Below are positions 46,054-55,800 of a stretch of 64,000 bases of DNA, piece after piece. Positions within the stretch are counted from its first letter, which is position 1; every line of letters begins with the position of its first letter. The position numbers and the translations under genes are program-made. A model generated the notes under the pieces. The model saw nothing but the letters and a program-made list of their open reading frames with translations. It was not told the DNA's origin and did not search any database. The stretch is from CAVQOB01 sp963714325 (lineage in GTDB: Bacteria > Pseudomonadota > Alphaproteobacteria > Rhizobiales > Hyphomicrobiaceae), in NCBI GenBank assembly GCA_963714325.1, contig CAVQOB010000003.1, positions 186,001-250,000 of the forward strand, in the 5' to 3' direction.

Positions 46054-46172
46054 CCGGAAGCGCTCTAGGGTCGTTCCGGTTTAGGTTGGATCAGGGAACG
46101 ACCCTAACTCTTTAGTTTTGTCGTGCTTCGTATCGGGAAAACCGCTCTTACTTTTCCCGGAAGCACTCTAGG
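46054..46172. repeat. RIME-like intergenic repeat element directly before lepB
   Basis: The element is bounded by direct 16-base repeats (CCGGAAGCGCTCTAGG at 46054-46069, with A for G at 46157-46172). Inside are two inverted repeats: AGGGTCGTTCC/GGAACGACCCT (46067-46077, 46095-46105, 11 bases perfect) and CGGGAAAA/TTTTCCCG (46134-46141, 46152-46159). The string GTTTAGGTTGGATCAG between the first arms is one I recall from rhizobial RIME-type elements. The lepB Shine-Dalgarno AGGAG starts within the last repeat copy. Confidence 0.65.
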
Positions 46173-46180
46173 AGCCTTGG

Positions 46181-46993
46181 ATGAGCCTCAAGACCAACGC
46201 CGACAGCCGGCGCAAGACCGGAGCCAGCGTGGCGACCCAGACGGCCGATGGCGGTTGGCGCGAGACAGTGAAGATTGTCGTGCACGCGCTGCTGTTGGCG
46301 CTGGTTGTGCGCGTATTCTTTTATCAGCCGTTCAACATTCCGTCGGGCTCGATGAAGTCGACGCTGCTGATCGGCGATTACCTGTTCGTCTCGAAGCTCT
46401 CTTACGGTTACAGCCGATATTCGTTCCCGTTCGGAATGAACGCGTTTTCTGGGCGGGTGTTCGGGGCGGAGCCGAAGCGCGGCGATGTGGCGGTGTTTCG
46501 GCTGCCGCGGGATAGTTCAATTGACTATATCAAGCGCGTGATCGGCTTGCCGGGTGACGAAATTTCGATGCGGAACGGGCAGCTGTTCATCAATGGGCAG
46601 GCGATCCCGAAGGTGCGTGTCGATGATTTCCTGACGGTCGAAGATGATGGTCCGCCGAGGAAAATTCCGCGATTCGAAGAGACGCTGCCGAATGGCGTCA
46701 AATATCAGGTGCTCGATGCGGTGCCGAACGGGCAATTCGATAACGTCGGGCCCTATAAAGTTCCGGCTGGCCACTACTTCATGATGGGCGACAACCGGGA
46801 TAACTCGACCGACAGTCGCGAGCAGTCGCCGCGCGCCGGCGTCGGCTACGTGCCATTCGAAAATTTTGTCGGCCGTGCGGAGGTACTCTTCTTCTCGACC
46901 GCATGCGACGAGCCGCAGGCTTGCCGCCTCGCTTCACCCTGGACATGGCCCTTCGATGTTCGCTGGCGGCGGATTTTTAGCTTGGTTCGGTGA
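46181..46993 (+). CDS. lepB: Signal peptidase I
   Basis: A 270-residue membrane protease removing signal peptides. One N-terminal membrane helix (~31-50), catalytic Ser57 in PSGSMKSTL, catalytic Lys ~118 in DYIKRVIGLPGDE and the GDNRDNSTDSR box are all present. AGGAG lies 7 bases before the ATG, partly in the repeat. The end is followed at once by rnc. Confidence 0.95.
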   Translation: MSLKTNADSRRKTGASVATQTADGGWRETVKIVVHALLLALVVRVFFYQPFNIPSGSMKSTLLIGDYLFVSKLSYGYSRYSFPFGMNAFSGRVFGAEPKRGDVAVFRLPRDSSIDYIKRVIGLPGDEISMRNGQLFINGQAIPKVRVDDFLTVEDDGPPRKIPRFEETLPNGVKYQVLDAVPNGQFDNVGPYKVPAGHYFMMGDNRDNSTDSREQSPRAGVGYVPFENFVGRAEVLFFSTACDEPQACRLASPWTWPFDVRWRRIFSLVR

Positions 46994-46997
46994 TGTC

Positions 46998-47729
46998 GTG
47001 GCAGCCACGCGCAGCACAAGATCGCTTGAGACACGGATCGGTTATCGCTTCAAGGATCGCAGTCTGCTGACGCGGGCGCTGACGCATTCGAGTGCGCGGG
47101 CGAGCGGACGGGCCAATGGCCGAGCCAGCGCGTCAGCCGACCGGCCGGTGGACGGCGATAACGAGCGACTGGAGTTTCTCGGCGATCGCGTGCTGGGACT
47201 GATCGTCGCCGAGTTGCTGCTGGAGATCTTCGAGACCGCGAGCGAAGGCGATCTGGCCAAGCGGTTCAATCACATGGTGCGCGGGGCGGCGTGTGCCGAG
47301 GTGGCGCGGAGCTGGGACATTGGCCCGCATCTGATCCTGTCTGACAGCGAGGCCGAGAGCGGCGGGCGCGACAAGGAAACGATCCTGGCTGACGCCTGCG
47401 AGGCGATCCTGGCGGCGGTGTTCATGGAGGCTGGATTCGCCAAGGTGCGGGAGATCGTGCGGCAACACTGGCAGCCACGGCTGGAGAAGTTGCCGATTGA
47501 AGCGGCGGACGCCAAGTCGTCGCTGCAGGAATGGGCGCAAAGTCAGGGGCTGGCGTTGCCGACATATACGGAAATCCAGCGTGTCGGGCCAGATCATGCG
47601 CCGAAGTTCACATCGGAAGTGCGGGTCGACGCGAAGCGGGCGGCCCGGGGCATGGGTGCCAGCAAACGTGCGGCGGAACAGGAAGCGGCGGCGGCTCTGC
47701 TCGATCGCCTGCGAAAGAAAACGACATGA
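46998..47729 (+). CDS. rnc: Ribonuclease III
   Basis: A 243-residue dsRNA endonuclease. The catalytic signature ERLEFLGDRVLGL and DKETILADACEAILAAVF are present, and a C-terminal dsRNA-binding domain (~160-240) runs from DAKSSLQEWAQ to SKRAAEQEAAAALL. An insert rich in Arg/Ala/Ser (ARASGRANGRASASADRP) interrupts the region before the signature. The start is uncertain: I chose GTG four bases after the lepB stop; an in-frame ATG at 46956 would overlap lepB. Confidence 0.9.
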   Translation: MAATRSTRSLETRIGYRFKDRSLLTRALTHSSARASGRANGRASASADRPVDGDNERLEFLGDRVLGLIVAELLLEIFETASEGDLAKRFNHMVRGAACAEVARSWDIGPHLILSDSEAESGGRDKETILADACEAILAAVFMEAGFAKVREIVRQHWQPRLEKLPIEAADAKSSLQEWAQSQGLALPTYTEIQRVGPDHAPKFTSEVRVDAKRAARGMGASKRAAEQEAAAALLDRLRKKTT

Positions 47730-48673
47730 GTGAGCCAATCGCACCAGCTTCACCGCATTCGAGTAATGCCGCCGCGGGCACCAAACGGTGCGGCTTCGTG
47801 GCTGTCATGGGGGCGCCGAACGCTGGCAAGTCGACGCTGGTCAATGCGTTGGTCGGCACCAAGGTGACAATCGTCTCGCACAAGGTGCAGACGACGCGGG
47901 TGCCGATCCGCGGCATCGTTATGGTCGGGCAGAGCCAGATCGTCTTGATCGATACGCCGGGCATTTTCAAGCCGCGCCGCCGGCTTGATCGGGCCATGGT
48001 GGACGCGGCGTGGAATGGCGCCAATGACGCCGATGCGGCGGTGCTGTTGTTTGACGTGCAGGCACCAATCGATGCGGATGTCCGGCTGCTGGTCGAGCGC
48101 CTCGGGACGATCAGGGGGCGGCGCATTCTCGCGCTCAACAAGATTGATCTGGTGGCGAAGGAACGCTTGCTGGAGATTGCGCAGGCGCTGAACGAGCAGG
48201 GGACATTCAACGCGACGTTCATGATCTCGGCGCTGCGCAGCAAAGGGATCGAGGCGCTGAAGACCTATCTTGGCGCGGAAATGCCGGAAGGGCCGTGGCA
48301 CTACGACGAAAACGATGTGACGGATGCGCCGCTGCGGCGACTCGCTGCGGAGATCACGCGGGAAAAAATCTACAAGCGGCTGCATGAAGAGTTGCCCTAT
48401 GCGGCGACGGTCGAGACGACCAGTTGGCAGGACCAGGGCAAGAAGGGTGTGCGGATCGAGCAGACGATTTTTGTCGAGCGGGAAAGCCAACGGTCGATCG
48501 TGCTTGGCAAGGGTGGCCGGGCAATCAAACAGATCTCGACGGAATCACGGGTCGAATTGACCGAGATCGTCGAGCGGCCGGTGCATCTGTTTCTGTTCGT
48601 GAAGGTGAAGGAAGGCTGGGAGAACGACCCCGAGCGTTATCGCGAAATGGGGCTCGATTTTCCCAAGGAGTAG
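47726..48673 (+). CDS. era: GTPase Era
   Basis: A 315-residue GTPase of 16S rRNA processing and 30S assembly. G1 GAPNAGKST, G3 DTPGIF and G4 NKIDLV are visible, with a C-terminal KH domain (IFVERESQRSIVLGKGGRAIKQI). The ATG overlaps the rnc stop (ATGA). A longer open frame upstream overlaps rnc and is rejected. Confidence 0.96.
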   Translation: MSEPIAPASPHSSNAAAGTKRCGFVAVMGAPNAGKSTLVNALVGTKVTIVSHKVQTTRVPIRGIVMVGQSQIVLIDTPGIFKPRRRLDRAMVDAAWNGANDADAAVLLFDVQAPIDADVRLLVERLGTIRGRRILALNKIDLVAKERLLEIAQALNEQGTFNATFMISALRSKGIEALKTYLGAEMPEGPWHYDENDVTDAPLRRLAAEITREKIYKRLHEELPYAATVETTSWQDQGKKGVRIEQTIFVERESQRSIVLGKGGRAIKQISTESRVELTEIVERPVHLFLFVKVKEGWENDPERYREMGLDFPKE

Positions 48674-48695
48674 GCCACGTTACGGGGAGGCATCG

Positions 48696-49004
48696 GTGGC
48701 GCAGGATCGATCGACGGCGGTTGTCCTAGCGGCGCTCATGGCGAGTTGGCCGGCAAGCGGGCAAGCGGCGGTGCGGCGATGTTTGGCTGTGATCGATCAG
48801 GCGGGGGAAGCGGCAAACGAACTTGAGGCGACGCGATTGGCCATGGAGGCCTGGGTCGCTGCCGCCAGGCAATCGGGCGACGGGTATGGCGCCTGGCGGC
48901 TGGCTTGGGGCAAGGAGCTCAGCTGTTCGGCAATGGCGGCGGGTGGGGTCAAGTGCCGGGCGACCGGTCAACCCTGCCGGATTGATCAGGTGCCAGGCCG
49001 GTAA
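48696..49004 (+). CDS. Small exported protein of unknown function between era and recO
   Basis: A 102-residue protein with a short signal peptide (STAVVLAALMASWPASGQA). The mature part has four cysteines, in RRCLAV, SCSAM, KCRATG and PCRID. The GTG start is supported by an excellent Shine-Dalgarno (GGGGAGG) five bases upstream. No domain is recognised. Confidence 0.65.
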   Translation: MAQDRSTAVVLAALMASWPASGQAAVRRCLAVIDQAGEAANELEATRLAMEAWVAAARQSGDGYGAWRLAWGKELSCSAMAAGGVKCRATGQPCRIDQVPGR

Positions 49005-49271
49005 CCGCCGAATTGGGCTGCAACAGCGTTAATCGCGCCTGGGCGATTTAGAGGCCATTTATGGAGGCGATGATATTTTTGGCAAGGGGGCTGCAGGAAA
49101 ATCGGCGAAGGCATCCAGTGGCCTTCCTTATGGCTTGAATCGCTGCTTCAGGTTGTTGCGCTCGCTTAATCTACCGAATTTGCCCGGCATGGTGCCAGCC
49201 GGCGTCGGTTGACGCTTTCGAAGCGTAGCGGGCCCCACCTTAACCAAGAGCGCGTGCTATAGGCTGCAGCG
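49005..49271. other. Intergenic region before recO, no gene seen
   Basis: 267 bases without a supported gene. A short frame starting with ATGGAGGCGATG near 49058 is weak. The recO promoter may lie in the later part. Confidence 0.4.
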
Positions 49272-49994
49272 ATGCAATGGAGCGATGAAGGGGTGATTCT
49301 GAGTGTCCGGCCGCACGGCGAGACGGCGGCGGTTGTCGAGCTGTTGACGCGCGATCATGGACGCCACCTCGGGCTGGTGCATGGCGGGCGGTCGCGCAAG
49401 GCGCGGCCGGTGCTGCAGACGGGCAATCATGTCGATGTGGTTTGGAAGGCGCGCCTCACGGAACACCTCGGCGCGTTCACGATCGAGCCACGGCGCGCCT
49501 ACGGCAATGAGCGCATCGACGATCCGGCGGGGCTGACGGCGTTGACGTCGATCTGCGCGCTGGCGCGATTGCTGCCCGAACGTGATCCGCATCCGAGTCT
49601 CTATGAAGTGACACTGTTCGTGCTGGGATTTTTCGACGATCCAACGGTGTGGCCGGCGCTGGTCGTGCGCTGGGAACTGGCGCTGCTGGATGAACTCGGC
49701 TTCGGGCTCGATCTCAAGACTTGTGCGGCGACCGGGAGCAACGACATGCTGGCCTATGTCTCGCCTCGAACCGGGCGCGCGGTTTCTTTGAGTGCGGGCG
49801 AGCCGTATAAGGATCGGCTGTTGACGCTGCCGGGATTTCTGCAGGGACGCGTGCATGGCGCGGTGATGGCTCGTGATCTCGCCGATGGGTTGGCGCTGAC
49901 GGCACATTTTCTGGAGACGCGCGTGCTGGCACCACGCGACGTGACGCTGCCGGAACCGCGGCAACGGCTCGCGGCGGTTGTCGCGCGACTTTGA
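49272..49994 (+). CDS. recO: DNA repair protein RecO
   Basis: A 240-residue RecO with the usual N-terminal OB-fold start MQWSDEGVILSVRPHGETAAVVELLTRDHGRHLGLV and a helical C-terminal part. It loads RecA in the RecF pathway. The position after era is the alphaproteobacterial norm. A zinc-binding CxxC is not seen, as in many relatives. Confidence 0.93.
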   Translation: MQWSDEGVILSVRPHGETAAVVELLTRDHGRHLGLVHGGRSRKARPVLQTGNHVDVVWKARLTEHLGAFTIEPRRAYGNERIDDPAGLTALTSICALARLLPERDPHPSLYEVTLFVLGFFDDPTVWPALVVRWELALLDELGFGLDLKTCAATGSNDMLAYVSPRTGRAVSLSAGEPYKDRLLTLPGFLQGRVHGAVMARDLADGLALTAHFLETRVLAPRDVTLPEPRQRLAAVVARL

Positions 49995-50017
49995 TGCTCT
50001 GCGAATCATGAGCGGCG

Positions 50018-50710
50018 TTATGGACTGGCCTTGGCGGCTTCGATGTTCATGTCGACACGCAGCGCGCCGCCGGATGCGCGTTGCAGCGCGAATACCGCGC
50101 CGTTGCTGGCGGTGAAGCGCGCGGTCGGAGTCGCCTTGTCGAAGGTCACGTCGCCGGGGACGCAGGCGGTATGCGTGACGAAGGCGTTCTTTGGCAATTC
50201 CTGCATTTTGTTGGCAAAGCTGTAGCTGATCTCAGCGCCGGAATGATTTTCGATCTTGAATTCGTACTTGAGGCTTTCGGGGCGTCCGAAAAGCTGCACG
50301 GAAATAAATTTTGGGTCCTTGTCGGCGGCGCGTGCGATGCCGACACCGATTTCGGTGACGTGAGGCTCCAGCATGGCGGCGCGGTGAGGGGGCGAGCTCT
50401 TCCAACCGTCGACAGCGCCAAGCGCGAGGGCGCGTGTCTCGAAGCCGCGGCTGTCGAGGTTCATGGCGAGATTTTCAGCGACGATGCAGTAGCTGTATCC
50501 GGCTGACTTGGCGCGCTCGGCGGGCTGGCGGCCGTCGGCCTCATGGGCGAATTTGCCGGTGCGCGCGAGGTATTCAGCGTAGGCCTTGGCGGCAGCCGTC
50601 AGTTGTCGGTTCGATCGGACGTTTTGCAACTTGTTCTCGGCGCGAAACGCGTTCGTCATCTCGATGATCGCGATTTCAGTTTTGGCGATGTCTGGGATCG
50701 TTGAGGCCAT
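50018..50710 (-). CDS. CAP/SCP-domain protein
   Basis: A 230-residue protein with an N-terminal CAP domain (~1-135). The motifs are EMTNAFRAENKL, LTAAAKAYAEYLARTGKFAHEADGR, VAENLA and VDGWKSSPPHRAAMLEPHVTEIGVGI. The C-terminal ~90 residues form an unassigned beta-rich domain. No signal peptide is visible from the ATG chosen, unusual for CAP proteins; a TTG eight codons upstream does not add one. Function unknown. Confidence 0.82.
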   Translation of the reverse strand: MASTIPDIAKTEIAIIEMTNAFRAENKLQNVRSNRQLTAAAKAYAEYLARTGKFAHEADGRQPAERAKSAGYSYCIVAENLAMNLDSRGFETRALALGAVDGWKSSPPHRAAMLEPHVTEIGVGIARAADKDPKFISVQLFGRPESLKYEFKIENHSGAEISYSFANKMQELPKNAFVTHTACVPGDVTFDKATPTARFTASNGAVFALQRASGGALRVDMNIEAAKASP

Positions 50711-50791
50711 CGGGGCTTTCGCTTGATCGTTCAAGGTATGCGATGGCAGTCTAGCGACCGCGGACGGCCGGATTGGGGCAGGTTTGGTGTG

Positions 50792-51061
50792 TTACTCACG
50801 CGTGAGCGCGCGCCAGCCATACCGCGCAGCCGCGCTACCGAGCAGCATGGGCAATAGCCCGATCAACGCGAACGTTTGCCAGAACTCGGTCGGCTCGGAC
50901 GCGCGATTGACGGATTTGGCGACGGTGCGGCCGGCTATTGGAACCGTGTAGGAGACTTCGCCACTGCTGAGCATGCCGGCGGTGATGGCGCCGCCGATGA
51001 GGACGCCGATGCCGCCGAGAAAGACACACATGATCATCATGGCGAGGCGCAGCATGGCCAT
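50792..51061 (-). CDS. Small membrane protein, unknown function
   Basis: An 89-residue protein with two hydrophobic helices (MLRLAMMIMCVFLGGIGVLIGGAITAG and ALIGLLPMLLGSAAA). GGAG lies 6 bases before the ATG. The frame extends far upstream, but that part is antisense to tyrS. No family is recognised. Confidence 0.6.
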   Translation of the reverse strand: MAMLRLAMMIMCVFLGGIGVLIGGAITAGMLSSGEVSYTVPIAGRTVAKSVNRASEPTEFWQTFALIGLLPMLLGSAAARYGWRALTRE

Positions 51062-51250
51062 TGGGGGCTCCGAAAAAGGGTGGGTTGCGACGTTGTGATT
51101 GGTGTCGGCCCGTATTGACGACTGGAGGCGCCTGGCTGTCAACGCATGCTTACCGTGCGAGGCTTGCCCGAGGCCATGATCCGGTGCATGGGTATCGCGA
51201 AACAGCACGTCGCACACTTGAACGGCGCCGCGGAAAGGCGGCAGTGATCC

Positions 51251-52509
51251 ATGGCCCGGTATAAATCTGATTTTCTCAGCGTGCTTGATGCGCGCGGCTT
51301 TATCCACCAGTGTTCCGACTTCGAGAGCCTTGATGCGCTGGCGGCCAAGGGACAAGCGATCGGCTATGTCGGCTATGACTGCACGGCGCCGTCGCTGCAT
51401 ATCGGCAATTTCATCTCGGCGATGATGCTGCATTGGCTGCAGGCGACGGGCAACAAACCGATCGCGTTGATGGGTGGGGGGACGACACGGGTCGGTGATC
51501 CCTCCGGCAAGGACGAGACGCGGGCGATCCGTTCGATCGCCGAGATCGACGCCAACAAGGACAGCATCAAGGGTGTGTTCGCGAAAGTGCTGAAGTTCGG
51601 CAATGCGACAACCGACGCGATCATGATCGATAACGCGGATTGGCTGGTCGAACTCAAGTGGATCGACATGCTGCGCGAGGTCGGCCGGCACTTCTCGGTC
51701 AATCGGATGCTGACGATGGATTCGGTGCGGCTCAGGCTTGAGCGTGAGCAGGAGATGAGCTTCATCGAGTTCAACTACATGGTGGCGCAGAGCTATGATT
51801 TCGTGGAACTGGCCAAGCGGACCGGATGCAATCTGCAGATGGGCGGCTCTGACCAGTGGGGCAATATCGTCAACGGCGTCGACCTTGGGCGGCGGATGGG
51901 CTTGAAGCACAGTCTGCATGCGCTGACGACGCCGCTGCTGACGACGGCGTCAGGCGCGAAGATGGGCAAGACGGCGAAGGGGGCTGTGTGGCTCAACGAG
52001 GAACAGTTCAGCGCCTATGATTTCTGGCAGTACTGGCGCAATACCGAGGACGCCGACGTCGGCCGCTTCCTCAAGCTGTTCACGACGCTGCCGCTTGATG
52101 AGATCGCGCGTTTGGAGATGCTCGGCGGCGCCGAGATCAACGAGGCAAAGAAGGTGCTGGCGACGGAGGCGACGGCGTTGCTGCATGGGCGAGCCAAGGC
52201 TGATGCGGCAGCCGAGACGGCGCGTAAGACGTTCGAGCAGGGGACGCTAGCGATCCGGACCTGCCGACGATCGAGGTGGCGCGCGCCGATATCGAAAATG
52301 AGTTGAGTTTGCTCGCGGCGTTCGTCACGTCGGGGCTGGTCAAGTCCAACGGCGAGGCGCGGCGGCAGGTGCAGGGCGGCGGGCTCAGGGTCAATGATGT
52401 CGCTGTCAGCGACGAGAAGGCGAAGTTGCGCGTCTCCGACATTGGTCCCGATGGCGTGATCAAGCTTTCGCTCGGCAAAAAGCGGCATGTGCTGTTGCGG
52501 CCGGTTTGA
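51251..52509 (+). pseudogene. tyrS: Tyrosyl-tRNA synthetase, apparent frameshift before the S4 domain
   Basis: The frame from 51251 encodes a normal TyrRS catalytic domain: [13 protein letters not shown] (HIGH-like, His50), [11 protein letters not shown] and KMGKT (KMSKS-like). It ends early at 52304-52306. Homology continues in another frame from about 52252: [20 protein letters not shown] followed by an S4 RNA-binding domain (LLAAFVTSGLVKSNGEARRQ, GGGLRVNDVAV) to 52509. One missing base near 52250-52252 (GCGAT where GCGGAT restores the frame) explains the break. No slippery heptamer is visible, so programmed frameshifting is unlikely. The enzyme is normally essential, so a sequencing error or a second copy is the leading explanation. 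Confidence 0.88.
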
Positions 52510-52510
52510 A

Positions 52511-52705
52511 TCAATCGGCGAAGAAGAACAGCATCTCGGGTTCGGCTGCGAGGACTTGCTCGGGTTCCACTAGACTAGAGCGGATGGCGGACCAGTCATA
52601 GGTCTTGCGCTCGTGCGGGCCCCGAGCCGGTGGTGTGGCGGGTTCGATGTCCGCTGGCCGTTGATAGCGCGGCGTGATGAGCTCGATGGCGGCAGCGCGT
52701 GCCAT
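52511..52705 (-). CDS. Small conserved-looking protein convergent with tyrS
   Basis: A 64-residue protein (MARAAAIELITPRYQRPADI at the start, ending EPEMLFFFAD). Its stop lies two bases from the tyrS stop on the opposite strand. I recall similar short proteins in rhizobial genomes but not a function. No membrane segment or signal peptide. Confidence 0.55.
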   Translation of the reverse strand: MARAAAIELITPRYQRPADIEPATPPARGPHERKTYDWSAIRSSLVEPEQVLAAEPEMLFFFAD

Positions 52706-52860
52706 GTTGACGTGGTCCCTGTTTCCCGGCCCAACTCAAATGGCCAGCGGCTTGTTGCTGGCAGTGGTCAGGGCTCGTGGCTTGTTGCGGGTACTGTGCC
52801 GGCGGGGAGTAAACGTCGCTTTAATTCATTCGAATACGGATCGCATTGCAAATGAACTGG

Positions 52861-55800
52861 TTATTTTTTCTTTGACCCCTGTGTCTCGGTGGACCAGTCG
52901 CCGAGCACTTCGGGCTTGGTGCGCTGGACCGGTGTCTTCGCCGGGGGGGCGGGCGCAGGGGTTGATCCCGCTGGTGTCGAGCTCGATGCGCGGGACGGCT
53001 CGGCCTTGGCTGGAGACTTGGCTGGCGCGGCGGGTTGGCGGGGATCGATGCGATAGGTATCCGGCGTGAGCTGGAAAATGTCCTTGAAGATGCCGGGTGC
53101 AACCAGGCCTGCCGGGTTGACGGTGACTTGCGGATTGGCCAGCGCGCCTTGAATGGCGAAGGGCATGCCGAACACGCCCTCTCCCTTGGCGCCGCCGAGG
53201 ATCAGACCGACGATCGGAATGCCGCTGATGGCGCTGTTCAGTCCGGCCAGGGGGATGTAGGAGCCGCCGAGGTCGACGGTTTGCGCCTTGAAGTCGATCT
53301 TGCCGCGGAAGGGTGCACCGAGCAGCGGGCCCTTGATCTGCGCGTCGTTCATGACGAATTGCCCGTTGCCGACGGAGAAAGGAATTTTCATGACGTCGAA
53401 GGCGATCAGTTCCTGAGACGTTTTTCTGCGGTTCTTGCCGGCGATGGCGGGCTGGCCGGTATCGGCGTTCTGGAGCACGTCGCCGACGATCGAGTCACCG
53501 AGGACGGCAAAGTTCCTGGCCCAGAGAATGCCGGTCTTTTCGGCGGACCCGCTGCCATCGAGATCAACTTCGAGGTTCATGATGCCACCGACGGCGCGTG
53601 GATAAAATCCGACCAGCTTGAAGATCTGGCCGGCGTCCTGCGACTCGGCCAGCAGCCGGCGCGGCGTATTGGGCTCGGATTGGATAATGGCGCGGAACGG
53701 TTTGCCCCGCTCGAACTGGCCGGTGGCTTCGAGGCCCACCATCTTCTCGCCGCGGGTCTGCGAGCGGACTTTGACGGATTTGATCGAGGATTCGCTGAAT
53801 CCCAAAACCGTGTCGATTTCGGCGTTGAGATCGATGCCGGCGTGTTTGGGTGGCGTCTTGCGTTGAGCGAGCTGGCCAAGACTGAATAGTCCGCGGAAGA
53901 AGTCGCGACCGTCAAACGTCGTGCCCTTGGCTTTTACGTCCCAGACGTTGTCGCCGCGCAATTTGCCCTGCACTTCGAGCCGCGACACGGTGTTGATCGA
54001 GAACTCGGGAAAAAAGTATTCGCGGAGGCGATTGTCGGGGCCGATGGCCATGAAGCCTTCGATGGCGACGTCATCGCCGGCGATTTTGATGTTCTGCAAT
54101 TCGGTGCGGGCGGCGGCGCCTTGGCCTTGGCCCTTGGCGACGTCGAACTGCAGGAGTGCCGGCCGACCGGCGGGTTTGCGCCAGGCGAGGTGCTCGAGCA
54201 GTAATTCGGATTTGCTGAGATCGGCGCGGACACGGATTTGCGTTTCGGACTTCTCGCGTGAAGCCGTCATTTCGATGGGAATTTCACCCTGTACGATGTC
54301 GTTGATATCGAAGCCGAGTTGGGTGCGATCGGCGTTGTCGAGCACGGCCGTCACGCGCAACGGCGGCTGGCGATCGGCGGGGATGTTCAGCAGATACTGA
54401 GCGCTCAGTTTGGCCGGAACGCCTTTGACCAGCAGATCACCCTTGATGTCGATCGCCTTGTCGTTGAGGTCGATGGCAATGGCGCCGCCGTTGACGTCGT
54501 AATTGCCGAAGGCTTGGCGGGTGCGCACATCGGTAATGCGGATCCGGCCGTCGGTTTTGATTTCGGAGATTTGCAGGTTGTCGACCAGCGGGACCTGAAT
54601 GCGAACCGTGCCGTCGATTTTGCCTTCGAGGCCGGGGATAGCAATGCCGGAGGCCTTCAAGAGATTGAACGGATCGCGATCGGCGAGATCGACGGCGCCG
54701 GCCAATGGTCCGATGAGGCGAAAGGCGATGTCGGCGGCGGGCTGCTCGGCGCCGGTCGAGTCGGTTGCGGTGAGGCGGATCGCCTTGGCGTTGAGGCGCT
54801 TGGTTTCGCCGGCGCCGATAAAGGCATCGGCGGCGGTCAGCTCGAGAGCTTGGCCTTCGAACCGCAGCGTGGCGCGCGGGATATCGAGCGGCGGCAGGCC
54901 CTTGTTGAGCAGGACTTCCGTGCCCGCAGTGTCGAAGCTCAGGGACAGCTTCGGTTCTGGTCGATTGGCGGGGCTGCCGGTTGGGCTCGGCGTTGCTATT
55001 CTAAACGTGCCTTTGGTGATCTGGCCTTTGGTCAGGTTGGTGCGCAACCACTGGCGTGCGGTTGGTGCTAGGGCTGCCGGCCAGATCGTTTTCAAGGCGG
55101 CGACCGGCATCGGGCTGATCCGGCCATTGATGTCGATGCGCGGCATGCTGCCGGATGCGGGACCCGGACCTTGATCAAAATCGCTCACGCTGCCTTCGGC
55201 GGCGATGTCAGCGCCACCGGCCTTGAATTGAAACTGGGAAATTTGGATGTTGCCGGGGTCGGTTGCGACGGACCCTTGGACATTGAATCGTTCAATGGGA
55301 ATGCGCGCGGGTTGCCCGGGTTCGCCGCCGATGCTCCCGTCGATGGCGCCGATCTCGAAAGTCCAGCCGGCAGCGGCGCGGGCGTCTTGGCTGTATGTCG
55401 CGCGACCCGCCAAGCGGACTTCGCTCTCGGCCCATGCCAGGCGCGAGGGTTGCAATTCTATGCGGCTGGCGGCGGCGTTGTAGGTCAGGTTGAGTTCGGC
55501 GCCGGACAACGGCAACGGTGTGCGTGCGGCGCCCGGCAGTTGGATCTGGCCCGGCGCCAGCGTGAGACGCATCGTTCCGGTCTGGATGGCGCCGGTGGCG
55601 GAGACATCAAAACGCGCTTCGCCGTTCAACGGCGCATCGATGGCATCGAGCAGTGCGAACTGTGGCATAGTCCGTGCCAAGCCGCGCGGCACCAGGCCCG
55701 ATACGCGAAGGGCCAGCTGCAGCGTCTCGGCCTGGCCGGATTCGACGAGGCTGAAGGCAACGTCAAACGGACCGGTAAAGGCTGCGATCGTGGCTTTGCC

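Noticed and set aside
45813..46115. 100-codon frame between acpS and lepB
   Set aside because: Runs into the repeat element, has no good start signal and no recognisable sequence.
51062..51919. Long minus-strand open frame over tyrS
   Set aside because: Antisense to a clear TyrRS domain and rich in His, Arg and Pro; only its last 89 codons, beyond tyrS, look like a real small protein.
52241..52306. Programmed -1 frameshift in tyrS
   Set aside because: A -1 shift would join the frames, but there is no slippery heptamer and no known precedent in tyrS; a base deletion or sequence error is simpler.
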